Source: Taudactylus pleione (taxonomy: Eukaryota; Chordata; Amphibia; Anura; Myobatrachidae). Taken from it: DNA of 64,000 bases. The stretch covers positions 2,351,501 to 2,415,500 of the forward strand of contig JAUIMM010000519.1 in the NCBI GenBank assembly GCA_031769625.1, given 5' to 3'. Below, piece by piece: positions 21,416-33,235 of this stretch. Numbering within the stretch: the first letter of the stretch is position 1; the number at the start of each line of letters is the position of its first letter. The notes under the pieces were generated by a model, which did no database searches, had not been told where the DNA came from, and saw only the letters and a list, made by a program, of their open reading frames with translations. The position numbers were made by a program, and so were the translations under genes.

Positions 21416-23797
21416 TAGAGATATAAAATCTCCTCTTAGATGCAGACTGTTGTCTGCACTTCATTTGCAGAAGACACGTATTCAAACAGTAGCACCAACG
21501 TTCGTAATAAATGAGTGACAGTTCCTAAATATAAATTTTATATAAGCAACAGTGTCTGTCCTTTACATTAGAATTATTATTATTGGTTTATGATTCTAAG
21601 CAGCATGTGGCTGATTTATTATATAACGTATTGTTTGCCTATCTTTTATCGCTCACAGCCATGTCACAGGTCACAGAATAATACATATTTTATAATGGAA
21701 TATATAGTGAATACTATGAGCAGTGTCAGTCGCCCCCAACTCTTCCCTCCTCCCCAGTTTATCTACGTACTAGAGGAGGAATACATTGAAGATTCAACCA
21801 AACATCAGCAAACATTTGATGGAGGAATGCAGGAAAATATATATTACATTGCTATAGCATGTCCAGTGCTTATAGGCTGGGTATATTCCTTGTATAGAGA
21901 TCATTTATCTCATACCCTAGAAACTTATATATATATTTATAATGATTAATAGGGGACAATTACAAACTAACGGTGCAATGCAACAATCAAACAAGGGCTA
22001 TATGACATCACACATCCGCTTTTGCACATACTGTATTGTGCCTGTTTTTATTGAATGGGGTGTCTGTTACATTATGTAGGTGATTTTTATTTCTTTGATC
22101 TCGCTGATGAGCAGATCGAATTTCAGTATATAGGATCTGATTCATTATGGCAAAGGAAAAGCTAGTGATAGAGCAAACTGTATTGGATTTTTGGGAGAAA
22201 ATGGATGGACAGTGTATATAGAAGTTCACACTTAATTAACCTATCACAAGGCAGATGTATAAGAAACATATATTTAATAGAGATAAAATGTAATCAACAT
22301 TACATATTAAGAAAGATAAATATTGTCAATGAAGATCATAAATAAATAAATAACTCCTATAACACTGCACAACAATAAAAATGTTTCCGTTGTGAAAATA
22401 GTTACTTCTAATTGATTTCAGCATGCAAAGAATGAATATGACATATAAAACTCTCAGTTAGCTCTGAGTTCCGAGATATAGCCCATTTATGACGATGTAG
22501 GAGTATTCCTGGTGAAGTGGACAGAATGGAGAGAATCTTAACAGCAATCTGCGTTCCACGCAGAGGGGGCGGGGCCTAATGACCCAATTAAATGAATCAG
22601 TTATTTGTCCCCTCCCCTATTCAAATATATGCGAATCACGGGATTACCCACACAAGATAACTGTGGTGCACTGAGTGACAAGCTTAGTGAGCGATTCCAC
22701 CAAGACATTTCACCAATGGAACAAAGATATCAGGGCAGGTGACTCACTACTGTAGGTCAGTGACAAGAGATGCCCCAGAAGAGGAGTACAAGCGACAAGC
22801 AAAGAGAAAGCACCCCATGAATAGGCCACTATATTACATAGTACTTTCGTATGCTGTATGTTTGTTTCGGATGCTGTATGTTTGTTTTGTTTTGTGTTCT
22901 TATTTGTGATTGATTAAATTAAAACAACTGTTATTTATTTTCTATCAAGAAAATATCAGATTATTTTAAAATAGCTTTTCACTATGACTATATTACTAAT
23001 GTACATACAGTATAGTGCAAGTAGTGTAGCTGAAAAAATAGAGCTAGTAAAAACATTTTGAAATCATTATAGTTTTTCTTGACCTCAAATTAGTAATGTA
23101 TGACTATTTTTAGAAAAGAAACAAATTAAAAGTATTAATTTGTTGTACAATATAATATGAAAAAATATAAAACAATATATATACTGAGACAAAAAAGGTG
23201 AGAAAGAAAGATTAATCAATCAATTGTAAATCAACGAATGGAACATGAACTGGGTTGGTAAATCCCAAATAGGGAAATGTGAGAATTCTCAAGCACGTCA
23301 CTGTATGATTTCGAAGTTACCTAACCTGCAGGTTGGTGTGGTTAATGATCTGTGTCTCACGCTGTATTGGATGTACTGTCATTTCTCCCCATGATAGTGT
23401 CAGCTCAGCGACTGGGCAACTGGGTGCAATGTTCCAGAGCGAATTCTGCAATCCTGTAGGTGGTTTTAATAACATTCCATGTCCCACGGATTTTCCGCAC
23501 TGCGTCTCAGACTTTCCCAAACTGTACACGCCAACCTGGGATAAGCAGATGCTTAAGACTACAATCCTAATACATGTATTTAAGCTGCTACAGCACTAAA
23601 GTTTTCCTGAGCGCAGGACAGGTTGTTGATCTCATGCTCTGTACAGAAAGGTAAGATTGCCAGGTGAACTTTCCTGAGAAAAGGAAAGCTGTTTTACAAC
23701 GTAATCCTGGGAGATGCTGAGGGATTGTCAGAGCTACTCGCAGGTTTATACTCACCCCTTGCAAAGATGAAGTATACAAAAGCAGATTGCATGTCAT
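21416..23797. other. No gene recognised
   Basis: Mostly AT-rich unique-looking DNA. A GC-richer stretch at 22555-22830 begins with gggggcggggcctaatgacc and may be the end of an unidentified repeat. Open frames such as 21590-21949 have no recognisable domain. Confidence 0.4.
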
Positions 23798-24255
23798 TAT
23801 GAATCGATATTGTGATCGTAGCTGCGATTACTCACGCAGCTCTGCTGCTAAAATATGTTAATGTTTGCAATGCTCACCCGGCATAGAGATGCCCACTACT
23901 GCTTTCTCACATCCGTAAGACCTCGCAATCCTGTGTATACATCAGTAACATCGAGTAACATCGGCCCCTCATGCACAATTACAACAGGTCTGACCTTACT
24001 CAGAAAATTGCTAACCTCGTCGCACGCAGTGAGTACTCAAGCTGCGAATGCCGTTGCAGTGGGTAATTTGTGCACTCCCCCTTCATCACCCCCAAACGCT
24101 GACGTCCTGTCCCTCACTCTGTGTTGGCTTTGTATCTGCATGCACGATCGCAATACTGGCCTGCACACGTGCACTGTGGTGTATGCGCATGCGCAGTACG
24201 CACCTTCGGATGATCAGCGTACGGTTGCAATTGTGATCCGTGATTAATCAGGCCC
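23798..24255. mobile_element. Probable CpG-rich MITE, left end eroded
   Basis: The right end reads gtgatccgtgattaatcaggccc, the terminal word shared by the Harbinger-like MITEs further right. The inner sequence has the typical cgcatgcgcag. The left end around tgtgatcgtagctgcgatta pairs only loosely with the right end, so the left boundary is uncertain. Confidence 0.4.
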
Positions 24256-24369
24256 ATGGTTCCCTGTTTCCCTGAGGAATAGACTCTTAGAGATCTGAAA
24301 CGTACAAAAACATGTTATCCTGGGATGTAGTCAGAATGTCTACAATACAATTTCACCAGTTATAATATT

Positions 24370-26230
24370 AACATTTCTGAAAACTACCAGTCTCTCCCTC
24401 GTATTACCCACGCTGAGGCCTACCACTCTTTCTTTTGTATTACACACGCTGAGGCCTACGAGCCTCTCCCTCATATTACCCACGCTGAGGACTACCAGTC
24501 TCTCTCTTGTATTACCCACGCTGAGGCCTACCAGCCTCTCCCTCATATTACCCACGCTGAGGACTACCAGTCTCTCTCTTGCATTACCCACGCTGAGGCC
24601 TACCAGCCCTCTCCCTCGTATTACCCACGCTGAGGACTACCAGTCTCTCTCTTGTATTACCCACGCTGAGGCCTACCAGCCTCTCCCTCGTATTACCCAC
24701 GCTGAGGCCTACCAGTCTCTCTCTTGTATTACCCACGCTGAGGCCTGCCAGCATCTCCCTCTTATTACCCATGCTGAGGCCTACCAGTCTCTCTCTTGTA
24801 TTACACACGCTGAGGCCTAACAGCCTCTCCCTCGTACTACCGACGCTGAGGCCTACCAGTCTCTCTCTTGTATTACCCATGCTGAGGCCTACCAACATCT
24901 CCCTCATATTACCCACACTGAGGCCTACCAGCATCACCCTCGTATTACCCACGCTGTGGCCTACCAGCCTCTCTCTTGTACTGTATTACCCACGCTGAGG
25001 CCTACCAGCCTCTCTCTTGTACTGTATTACCCACACTGAGGCCTACCAGCCTCTCTCTCGTATTACCCACGATGAGGCCTACCAACCTCTCTCTCATATT
25101 ACCCACGCTGAGGGCTACCAGCCTCTCTCTCGTATTACCCAAGCTGAGGCCTACCAGCCTCTCTCTCGTATTACCCACACTGAGGCCTACCAGCTTCTCC
25201 CTTGTACTACCCATGCTGAGGCCTATCAGTCTTTCTCTTGTATTACCCATGCTGAGGCCTACCAGTCTCTCTCTTGTATTATCCACGCTGAGGCCTACCA
25301 GCCTCTCCCTCTTATTACTCACGCTGAGGCCTACCAGTCTCTCTCTTGTATTACCCACGCTGAGGCCTACCAGCCTCTCCCTCGTATTACCCACGCTGAG
25401 GCCTACCAGTCTCTCTCTTGAATTACCCAAGCTGAGGCCTGCCAGCATCTCCCTCTTATTACCCAAGCTGAGGCCTACCAGTCTCTCTCTTGTATTACCC
25501 ACGCTGAGGCCTAACAGCCTCTCCCTCGTACTACCGACGCTGAGGCCTACCAGTCTCTCTTTTGTATTACCCATGCTGAGGCCTACCAACATCTCCCTCG
25601 TATTACTCACACTGAGGCCTACCAGCATCTCTCTCGTATTACCCACGCTGTGGCCTACCAGCCTCTCTCTTGTACTGTATTACCCACGCTGAGGCCTACC
25701 AGCCTCTCTCTTGTACTGTATTACCCACACTGAGGCGTACCAGCCTCTCTCTCGTATTACCCACGATGAGGCCTACCAGCCTCTCTCTCGTATTACCCAT
25801 GATGAGGCCTACCAACCTCTCTCTCATATTACCCATGCTGAGGGCTACCAGCCTCTCTCTCGTATTACCCAAGCTGAGGCCTATCAGCCTCTCTCTCGTA
25901 TTACCCACGCTGAGGCCTATCAGTCTTTCTCTTGTATTACCCATGCTGAGGCCTACCAGCATCTCCCTTGTACTGTATTACCCACGCTGAGGCCTACCAG
26001 TCTCTCTCTTGTACTGTAGTACCCATGCTGAGATCTACCAGTCTCTCTCTTGTACTGTAGTACCCATGCTGAGATCTACCAGCCTCTCTCTTGTACTGTA
26101 TTACCCACACTGAGGCCTACCAGCCTCTCTTTTATACTGTATTGCCCACGCTGAGGCCTACCAGTCTCTCTCTTGTATTACCCACACTGAGGCCTAATAG
26201 TCTCTGTTTCGTATTACCCACACTGTGGGC
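24370..26230. repeat. 36-bp minisatellite, about 50 units
   Basis: Tandem units built on cagcctctccctcgtattac plus ccacgctgaggcctac. The period is a multiple of three, so long open frames arise on both strands (LRPTSLSLVLPT repeats on plus, GNTRERLVGLSV on minus). Units of 41 bp with an extra ctgta occur near 24985, 25020, 25675 and 25715. They mark a duplicated block offset by 694 bp (compare ctgtggcc at 24954 and 25648). Array edges degrade on both sides. Confidence 0.95.
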
Positions 26231-26507
26231 TTGCGATTTCTCTCTTTTTCCTGTGCTAAGGGTTCTCAATCTGTCTCTCTCAATCATTAACCTCATTACC
26301 TCTGCTGCCCAACACACGCCGTTACACCCCTCACCCACTACTTATGAGGTGAACCCAACTATAACAAAGGGGATCTGAGTACCTTAGCATTGGGAGGACT
26401 GGACCAAACTGTAGATGCATACCTGGACTTTATTATTGTTATTGGGAAGACGATGGAGTAACAGCGGCAACTGCACCCTGTATTAATTTAGCCACATGTA
26501 CATGTCC

Positions 26508-26845
26508 ACACCATACTTGCCGACAATCAGCTCCCTCCTTCTGGGAGGGAGCTAACTGTCAGCTAACAGTGGGGGGCGTGTCCGGACATTTATGTCACAT
26601 TGGGGGCGGAACCGGGGAAGGGCAACGGGAGTGCATCATCGTGGCCCCGCCCCCTCTTAACAATGCCGTTATTTTCGGCATTGTGAAGCAGGGGAAGGGG
26701 TCACGATGACACGATTCAGCACAAATCACGTCACCGACCCCTCCGCTGCGGGGGTTTCTAATTTATTCTGGGGGGAGGTCGGGAGGGTTGGTGGCTTCCG
26801 GGAGGCTCCCGGCCAAATCGGGAGGGTAGTCAAACCTGGTCCACG
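26508..26845. mobile_element. GC-rich palindromic MITE
   Basis: Starts catacttgccgac and ends tcgggagggtagtcaaacctgg. The ends are loosely inverted and the interior carries the imperfect hairpin ctccctccttctgggaggga. It is related to 59100-59345 (catacttgccaac...gcaggggcagggctgcgatgatg) and perhaps to 53241-53420. Non-coding. Confidence 0.5.
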
Positions 26846-27057
26846 CTAATGCCCTGACATATTTTTAATTCCCCATTTGAAATATAATATAGATACCTTA
26901 CTTTATAACTTAGTACCCCATTCTCCTCTGTTTCTACTAAAGAGAAATATACAGTAGTATTTGAAGAACAATAGTCCAGGGTTTAGTCTGGGGTAATGTA
27001 TGGTTGTAACAGGTGCAGCCTAAAGAAGAATAGCATACATACGTGACACACAATTAT

Positions 27058-27502
27058 GGGGGTGATTCAGTCTCAGCTGGGGATGCTATCACAGCTGAGA
27101 ACATGGTAGCAGCTGCGATAACACTATTATCGTAATGCAGCAGGAGGCATCACGTCTCCTGCATGCATTACTGATCCCAACTGCATCCATGGACACAGCA
27201 TGGGATCATCTGCGATTTCTCGGCCGGCTGAGCGACCATGGATTCACTCTAGCCGACCGATGCACAAAAGAGGCCAGGAAATCTCTGTCAGCCGACAGAG
27301 GCCCTGGACTCTTCCCTCCCCCACAAGGGCGGCGACACGCCTCTTTTTGGGGAATTCACTCACTGACAGTCTGCTGCTGCTGCTCTGCGCGCGGGATCAC
27401 AGGCCCGTACTGCACATGAGCAATATGGGCACCTGCGCAGAGGAGGCACAATCTGAAATGTGTGCTAACCATCGGGATAGCACACATCTCTGAATCAGCC
27501 CC
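27058..27502. mobile_element. Harbinger-like MITE
   Basis: The terminal gggggtgattcag and its complement ctgaatcagcccc bracket a CpG-containing interior that itself folds back. Flanking triplets are tat and tgt, close to a 3-bp target duplication. The terminal word is shared with the elements at 30631, 45349 and 60632. Confidence 0.65.
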
Positions 27503-27997
27503 TGTGTCAGCAATGTAATGTATCTCAAAGTTTGTTAAGAAACTATTAAAAAAAACCTGGTACATCTATTGCGATCTGTTCTCTGCAAATCAACAGGAGA
27601 GACAAATGTATTTGGCAGCACAAGATAAACCAGTCACATTTAGCAGATCCGTCTCATCTTTCTTAACACACAAGATTTTTGCTTTGAACAGCGCTACAAC
27701 AGAATCTTACAGTACACTAGCAAAAGGCCAAGTGTTTCTGCTCATGTCAAGTGGTTACACAGCCCACTGACAGCTTACTGTTGATTTCTTGCCATTTTCT
27801 AAAGTCTCCATTCATTTGCATTTGATTCAATCTGAAAGAATCCAGTGCTCCCCAATGTGACCTTTGGCAGAACAATTGAGACCAATGTCCATCATTGTGC
27901 TATGCATCAAAGTCATTTTACGTACAGACAATCCAGTGCCCTATAATTGATGTTGTTCTTATTTTGCTGAGTAGCAGTTGGATTATAAGTACACACA

Positions 27998-28000
<3 letters not shown>
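27503..28000. other. Repeat-free stretch, possible conserved non-coding DNA
   Basis: No repeat family, microsatellite or open frame is recognised. The sequence contains octamer-like atttgcat (27814) and several taat-type words. Conservation cannot be judged here; the call is only that it looks non-repetitive and non-coding. Confidence 0.25.

Positions 28001-28037
<37 letters not shown>
28001..28037. repeat. (AT)n microsatellite
   Basis: About 18 uninterrupted AT units. Confidence 0.95.
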
Positions 28038-28041
<4 letters not shown>

Positions 28042-28249
28042 CAAAGATAATGCCTTTCTCTTGCGCTATATCTAAATGCTGCACCTCACAGTAGACTCCC
28101 TGTCAGTGGGAACCAATTATCAATACCAATACAAAAAATACCAGAGGGCACAATACCATCCAAAATAGATTCAATCACATATATTTTAACAAAATGTCCA
28201 AAGACAATATCATACTCCAAAGTCCATATAAGAACCAAATTTGTATAAA

Positions 28250-28440
28250 TCTCAAACTCGGTCCTCAGGACCCCACACAGTTCATGTTTCCCAGGTCACC
28301 CAGCAGGTACACAGGTGTATTCATTACTCACTGACACATTTTAAAAGATTCACAGGTGGAGCTAATTATTCCACTTGTGATTCTGTGAGGAGACCTGGAA
28401 AACATGCACTGTTTGGGGTCCTGAGAACCGAGTTTGAGAA
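28250..28440. mobile_element. hAT-like palindromic MITE
   Basis: tctcaaactcggtcctcagg at the left is the inverse of cctgagaaccgagtttgaga at the right (one mismatch), and the inversion extends through acaggtg / cacctgtg-like words inside. A related partial copy lies at 35335-35440, and similar internal words (agattcacaggtgga) appear in 56621-56804. Confidence 0.7.
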
Positions 28441-28559
28441 CCTGTGCTCTACATGGATAGGATGTTCAGTGCGTAATGTAGGCAATTTGTCTATAAAGAT
28501 GACAATCCTGTAGCTTTCACCTCTCCAAGGGAGCCGCTGGGAAATCTTAAATTATCTAA

Positions 28560-28900
28560 AACAAACCCCTTCACCAAACAAACACCCAGAAAATGTCCAA
28601 TTGGCCAAACATTAGTTCATATCCAAAATTATTTTGCAAGAAATTTTTATTAAAAATATTTAATACAAAATATAAAAATTTGCTTATAGTGGTTACATAG
28701 CGTTCAAACATCCTGTGTCATAACAAGGGGAATGGAAATTTTTTTCCCTGCCTCCACTGTTAAAAGTAGTTGGATCTCATTGGCAGATTCTGAAAGTACA
28801 ACGGATGACACCATCATAACCAATTATCAACGCGTTTCGTCTGTTAGGACTTCTTCAGGGGTAAATATCTTAAAATAAAAATTCTAATATACAATTTTAT
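28560..28900 (-). mobile_element. Possible PLE 3'-region remnant
   Basis: The only firm signal is the hammerhead-like motif at 28829-28865 on the minus strand. The surrounding AT-rich sequence (28620-28900) resembles the composition of PLE 3' regions, but I cannot align it to family A or B and no coding remnant is visible. It may be a third PLE family. Confidence 0.4.
28829..28865 (-). ncRNA. Hammerhead-like motif, best-kept core in the window
   Basis: Minus strand: ctgaaga, a, gtc-ctaaca-gac, gaaac, gcgtt. The CUGANGA box and GAAA box are both present, with a short stem II (three pairs) and stem III AC/GU with a two-base loop. There is one extra A before stem II, and stem I pairs poorly with the present flanks. 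More core bases are kept than in families A and B, yet the missing stem I argues against activity as it stands. Confidence 0.5.
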
Positions 28901-29396
28901 TATTATTGTTATGATATCATATGTATAACAATAATTCGCCGAGGGTTTGCATAATAATATAAGACAAATGATTACATCCAGAATCTGAGTATATCCCAAT
29001 CTCAGAAGTTTCAGATCGGATTTCAGATGGATAATATACTGGAAAAGATGTCCTACATGTCATAAGAACATAATACGCTTATTGTCTATGCATTTAATTA
29101 ATATTATATTCTATCAAATAGATGGTATCAGGATTTCAAAAAGATACACATTTCCATTAATGCCTCATTAATTTATGGGCATGCCAATAATGTTTCAAAA
29201 ATAGCTTCTTAAATGGAGGACATATTAGTACAAGTTACATACCCAAGTAAAGATGAATCACAAATTCAGATGATTTTGCAGAAAATTATATATACAGTAC
29301 ATGTACATGTGTGTCAAGACAAAAATATATAAATACACACATATATGTGTATAACTGTATATACTTCTGTGTGTATACATATATATATATACACAG

Positions 29397-29397
<1 letters not shown>

Positions 29398-29431
<34 letters not shown>
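29398..29431. repeat. (TA)n microsatellite with flanking TGTA/CACA-rich DNA
   Basis: About 16 TA units. The flanks (29290-29460) alternate purine and pyrimidine (atacacac, tgtgtgt). Confidence 0.9.
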
Positions 29432-29438
<7 letters not shown>

Positions 29439-29539
29439 CAGTCTGTGTGTGTCAAGACAAAAAAACCAAACACTGCAGTGAGGCTCGGTCCGGCCATGCT
29501 TTGGTACAGCCCATTTGCCACCAATTCCGTTTTAAACTG

Positions 29540-30076
29540 AAATTAGGTTTTGATTCCCACTTGGTGGATGATAGTACGTCATTTGAGGAACCTTGCCTTC
29601 AGCTATATTTAGGGAATAAATGAGCCATTTAGAATTCACCGGGGAAATGTAAAAGTGCTATTTATGTAATAGAATGAAAGTGTAGATTCTGGATATGTAC
29701 GTTCTTCTTTCTGAGCATTTTCTGCCAGCGATTGATGTTATTGTGTTTATTTTTTTCTTTATATAAGAAATTCCAAATGTTGTTGGTGGCAGCTACTGCT
29801 CAACAATCACAAAATTAAAGAAGCTATTTCAATATATGCTTAGTGGTTTCTTTTAAATTCTACAATGCAAATAATGATTTAAAATAGTTTAAATACCTTT
29901 AAATAATAAATGCCACTCGTCAAGTATGCTGCCTAGGTGTCATCTTTGACTATGAATTGCCCATTGTTGTCCACATTCAATCGGTTTCCAAATCCTGTTT
30001 TATATATTTCCAGAAAGCACAATTATTTCACACAAAAACATTAATTTGCGTGCTCGTCTGCCACCATACTCACATA
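29540..30076. other. Repeat-free stretch, no gene recognised
   Basis: Non-repetitive AT-rich DNA without a plausible exon. 29640-29840 has mixed composition and no low-complexity run, so it is another candidate for a conserved non-coding comparison. Confidence 0.25.
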
Positions 30077-30536
30077 GGGCCTGGTTCAGCAAGGATCGCA
30101 GTTGCTGATACGCACGCAATCGGATGATTGTTTAGGTCTGCGCATGCGTATACATCGCAGTGCATGTGTGCGACCGGCCGCTGCGATCAGGACTACACAG
30201 ACCCATCGCAGAGTGATTGACAGGAAGTGCCGTTTGTGGGAGGTGATGGGGGGTGGTCGGCAAACCCAGGCGTCCCAGTTAATTTGGACACCGTTGCAGG
30301 GGCGTGCATAAATTATCCACTCCGATGCCCTATGCATCCTGAGGCCTCATAGCGTGCATGGAAGTTAGCAATTTCTGAGCAAGGTCAGAGCTTGTGCAAG
30401 TGTGCGTGAGGCTGCGATGGTACTCGATTGTACCGATGTCTTTGCAGTCTTGCTAAACATTACGGATGTGTGCTAAGTAAAGTGGGCGTTCTTGTCTAGT
30501 GCTGCGACGGGATAGCGATCGCAATGAATTAGCATA
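30077..30536. mobile_element. CpG-rich Harbinger-like MITE, degraded
   Basis: Left end gggcctggttcagcaaggatcg is the family terminal word. The interior has gcgcatgcgta and repeated cgcag/ctgcg inversions. The right end is unclear (caatgaattagca near 30525 is my best guess). Confidence 0.4.
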
Positions 30537-30574
30537 CCATCGCAGTTGAACTGTGTGCATAATCGCAATTGCAG

Positions 30575-31165
30575 ATCTCCATTATACAATAATAAAGGAG
30601 GTTCTCCACTATACAATATTAAAGGACAATGGGGGTCATTCAGACCCACTCGCGAGCGGCAGTACGCTCGCAAGTGGGTTGATGTTCCCCACTGCGCATG
30701 CGCACGACGGAGGGAGCTCCGTCGTGCGCATGCGCGAGACCCGACGAGCGAAGGACTTTCCTTCGCTCAGAGTGTCTCATCAAATGGGGCGTGCTGTCGA
30801 TGGTGACTGACAGCACGCCCCCTTACTCGCAGTTCCGATGGTCGCGATGGTCAAGACCATCGCGACCATCATTTTGCACGCTCGTATATGCTGTGGGTGG
30901 TGACCCACAGCTATACGAGCGTCCAGGAGGACGCTCCATATTAATGGAGGTGGGCCCTGATTCAGAGCGAGCGCCCTGGTCAGAGCGTCCGGCTCTGAAT
31001 CAGGGCCAATATTCACTATACAATAATAAAGAAGGCTGTCCACTATACAATAATAAAGACAGTTCACTACACAGTGATAAAGGAGGTTCTCCACTACACA
31101 ATAGTAGAGGAGGATGTCCATTGAAAAATAATAAAGGAGGATTTCCGTTATACAATAAAAAAGTG
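30575..31165 (+). repeat. 27-bp minisatellite split by a MITE
   Basis: Units of ctccactatacaataataaaggaggtt are seen about twice before 30628 and about six times after 31011. The gap is exactly the MITE at 30631-31007, so a small array was interrupted by insertion. On the right it runs straight into the 31-bp array. Confidence 0.8.
30631..31007. mobile_element. Harbinger-like MITE with AAT target duplication
   Basis: gggggtcattcag at the left, ctctgaatcagggcc at the right, and aat on both sides (30628-30630, 31008-31010). Interior inversions include gcgcatgcgcacgacgg / ccgtcgtgcgcatgcgc. Three-base duplications are the PIF/Harbinger pattern. No transposase. Confidence 0.75.
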
Positions 31166-33075
31166 CACTTGGTGCTTCTATTGGGTGTGTTCTGTGCCTT
31201 GCTGCTTCCTATAGGTGTGTTCTGTGCCCTTGCTGCTTCCTCTAGGTATGTTCTGTGCCTTTGCTGCTTCCTCTAGGTGTGTTCTATGCCCTTGCTGCTT
31301 CCTCTAGGTGTGTTCTGTGCCCTGGCTGCTTCCTCTAGGTTTGTTCTGTGCCCTTGCTGCTTCCTCTAGGTGTGTTCTTTGCCCTTGCTGCTTCCTCTAG
31401 GTATGTTCTGTGCCCTTGCTGCTTCCTCTAGGTATGTTCTGTGCCCTTGCTGCTTCCTCTTGGTGTGTTCTGTGCCCTTACTGCTTCCTCTAGGTGTGTT
31501 CTGTGCCCTGGCTGCTTCCTCTAGGTATGTTCTGTGCCGTTGCTGCTTCCTCTAAGTATGTTCTGTGCCCTTGCTGCTTCCTCTAGGTATGTTCTGTGCC
31601 CTTGCTGCTTCCTCTAGGTATGTTCTGTGCCCTTGCTGCTTCCTCTAGGTATGTTCTGTGCCCTTGCTGCTTCCTCTAGGTGTGTTCTGTGCCCTGGCTG
31701 CTTCCTCTAGGTATGTTCTGTGCCGTTGCTGCTTCCTCTAAGTATGTTCTGTGCCCTTGCTGCTTCCTCTAGGTATGTTCTGTGCCCTTGCTGCTTCCTC
31801 TAGGTATGTTCTGTGCCCTGGCTGCTTCCTCTTGGTGTGTTCTGTGCCCTTGCTGCTTCCTCTAGGTATGTTCTGTGCCCTTGCTGCTTCCTCTAGGTAT
31901 GTTCTGTGCCCTTGCTGCTTCCTCTAGGTGTGTTCTGTGCCCTGGCTGCTTCCTCTAGGTATGTTCTGTGCTCTGGCTGCTTCCTCTAGGTATGTTCTGT
32001 GTCCTTGCTGCTTCCTCTAGGTGTGTTCTGTGCCCTTGCTGCTTCCTCTACGTGTGTTCTGTGCCCTGGCTGCTTCCTCTAGGTGTGTTCTGTGCCCTTG
32101 CTGCTTCCTCTAGGTGTGTTCTGTGCCCTTGCTGCTTCCTCTAGGTATGTTCTGTGCTCTTGCTGCTTCCTCTAGGTATGTTCTGTGCCCTTGCTGCTTC
32201 CTCTAGGTATGTTCTGTGCCATTGCTGCTTCCTCTAAGTATGTTCTGTGCCCTTGCTGCTTCCTCTAGGTGTGTTCTGTGCCCTGTCTGCTTCTTCTAGG
32301 TATGTTCTGTGCCCTTGCTGCTTCCTCTAGGTGTGTTCTGTGCCCTGTCTGCTTCTTCTAGGTATGTTCTGTGCCCTTGCTGCTTCCTCTAGGTATGTTC
32401 TGTGCCCTTGCTGCTTCCTCTTGGTGTGTTCTGTGCCCTGTCTGCTTCCTCTAGGTATATTCTGTGCCCTGGCTGCTTCCTCTAGGTATGTTCTGTGCCC
32501 TTGCTGCTTCTTCTTGGTGTGTTCTGTGCCCTGTCTGCTTCTTCTAGGTATGTTCTGTGCCCTTGCTGCTTCCTCTAGGTATGTTCTGTGCCCTTGCTGC
32601 TTCCTCTTGGTGTGTTCTGTGCCCTGTCTGCTTCCTCTAGGTATGTTCTGTGCCCTTGCTGCTTCCTCTAGGTATGTTCTGTGCCCTTGCAGCTTTCTCT
32701 AGGTATGTTCTGTGCTCTTGCTGCTTTCTCTAGGTGTGTTCTGTGCCCTTGCAGCTTTCTCTAGGTGTGTTCTGTGCCCTGGCTGCTTCCTCTAGGTATG
32801 TTCTGTGCCCTTGCTGCTTCCTCTAGGTGTGTTCTGTGCTCTAGCTGTTTTCTCTAAGTTTGTTATGCTCCCTTGGTGCTTCTACTGGGTATGTTCTGAG
32901 CCCTTGGTACTTTTACTGGGTATGTTCTGTGCCCTTGCTGTTTTCTCTAAGTATGTTATGCACCCTTCATGCTTCTACTGGGTATGTTCTGTGCCCTTGG
33001 TACTTTTACTGGGTATGTTCTGTGCCCTAGGTACTTTTACTCGGTATGTTCTGCTCCCTTGGTGCCTCCTCGGGA
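31166..33075 (+). repeat. 31-bp minisatellite, about 60 units
   Basis: Units of tgctgcttcctctaggtatg plus ttctgtgccct. Homogeneous to about 32850, then decaying toward a gtgcttctactggg variant at the right edge. The variant gccgttgctgcttcctctaag recurs 186 bp apart (31537 and 31723), showing a six-unit duplication. Frames across it are repeat artefacts. Confidence 0.95.
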
Positions 33076-33235
33076 AACCCCCTTCCCAGGAAAAAATTCA
33101 TATCTAAACCCACAGTCGTTAAAAAATACATTAACCTATTTAATGAACATGTCATTCATAAAATAAATCAATGCATTCACATAAAACATGAATATGGAGT
33201 AGACATTGTGAGTGTCACACACAATAACAATCATT

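Noticed and set aside
21590..21949. 119-codon frame as a gene
   Set aside because: No domain, low-complexity end (YIYIYND), no supporting context.
24976..25692. 238-codon open frame rich in LRPTSLSLVLPT repeats, and its minus-strand counterpart
   Set aside because: A product of a 36-bp tandem repeat that is stop-free in several frames; no flanking coding context.
15650..33075. Tandem arrays as possible CRISPR
   Set aside because: Units are contiguous and without unique spacers; the DNA is eukaryotic.
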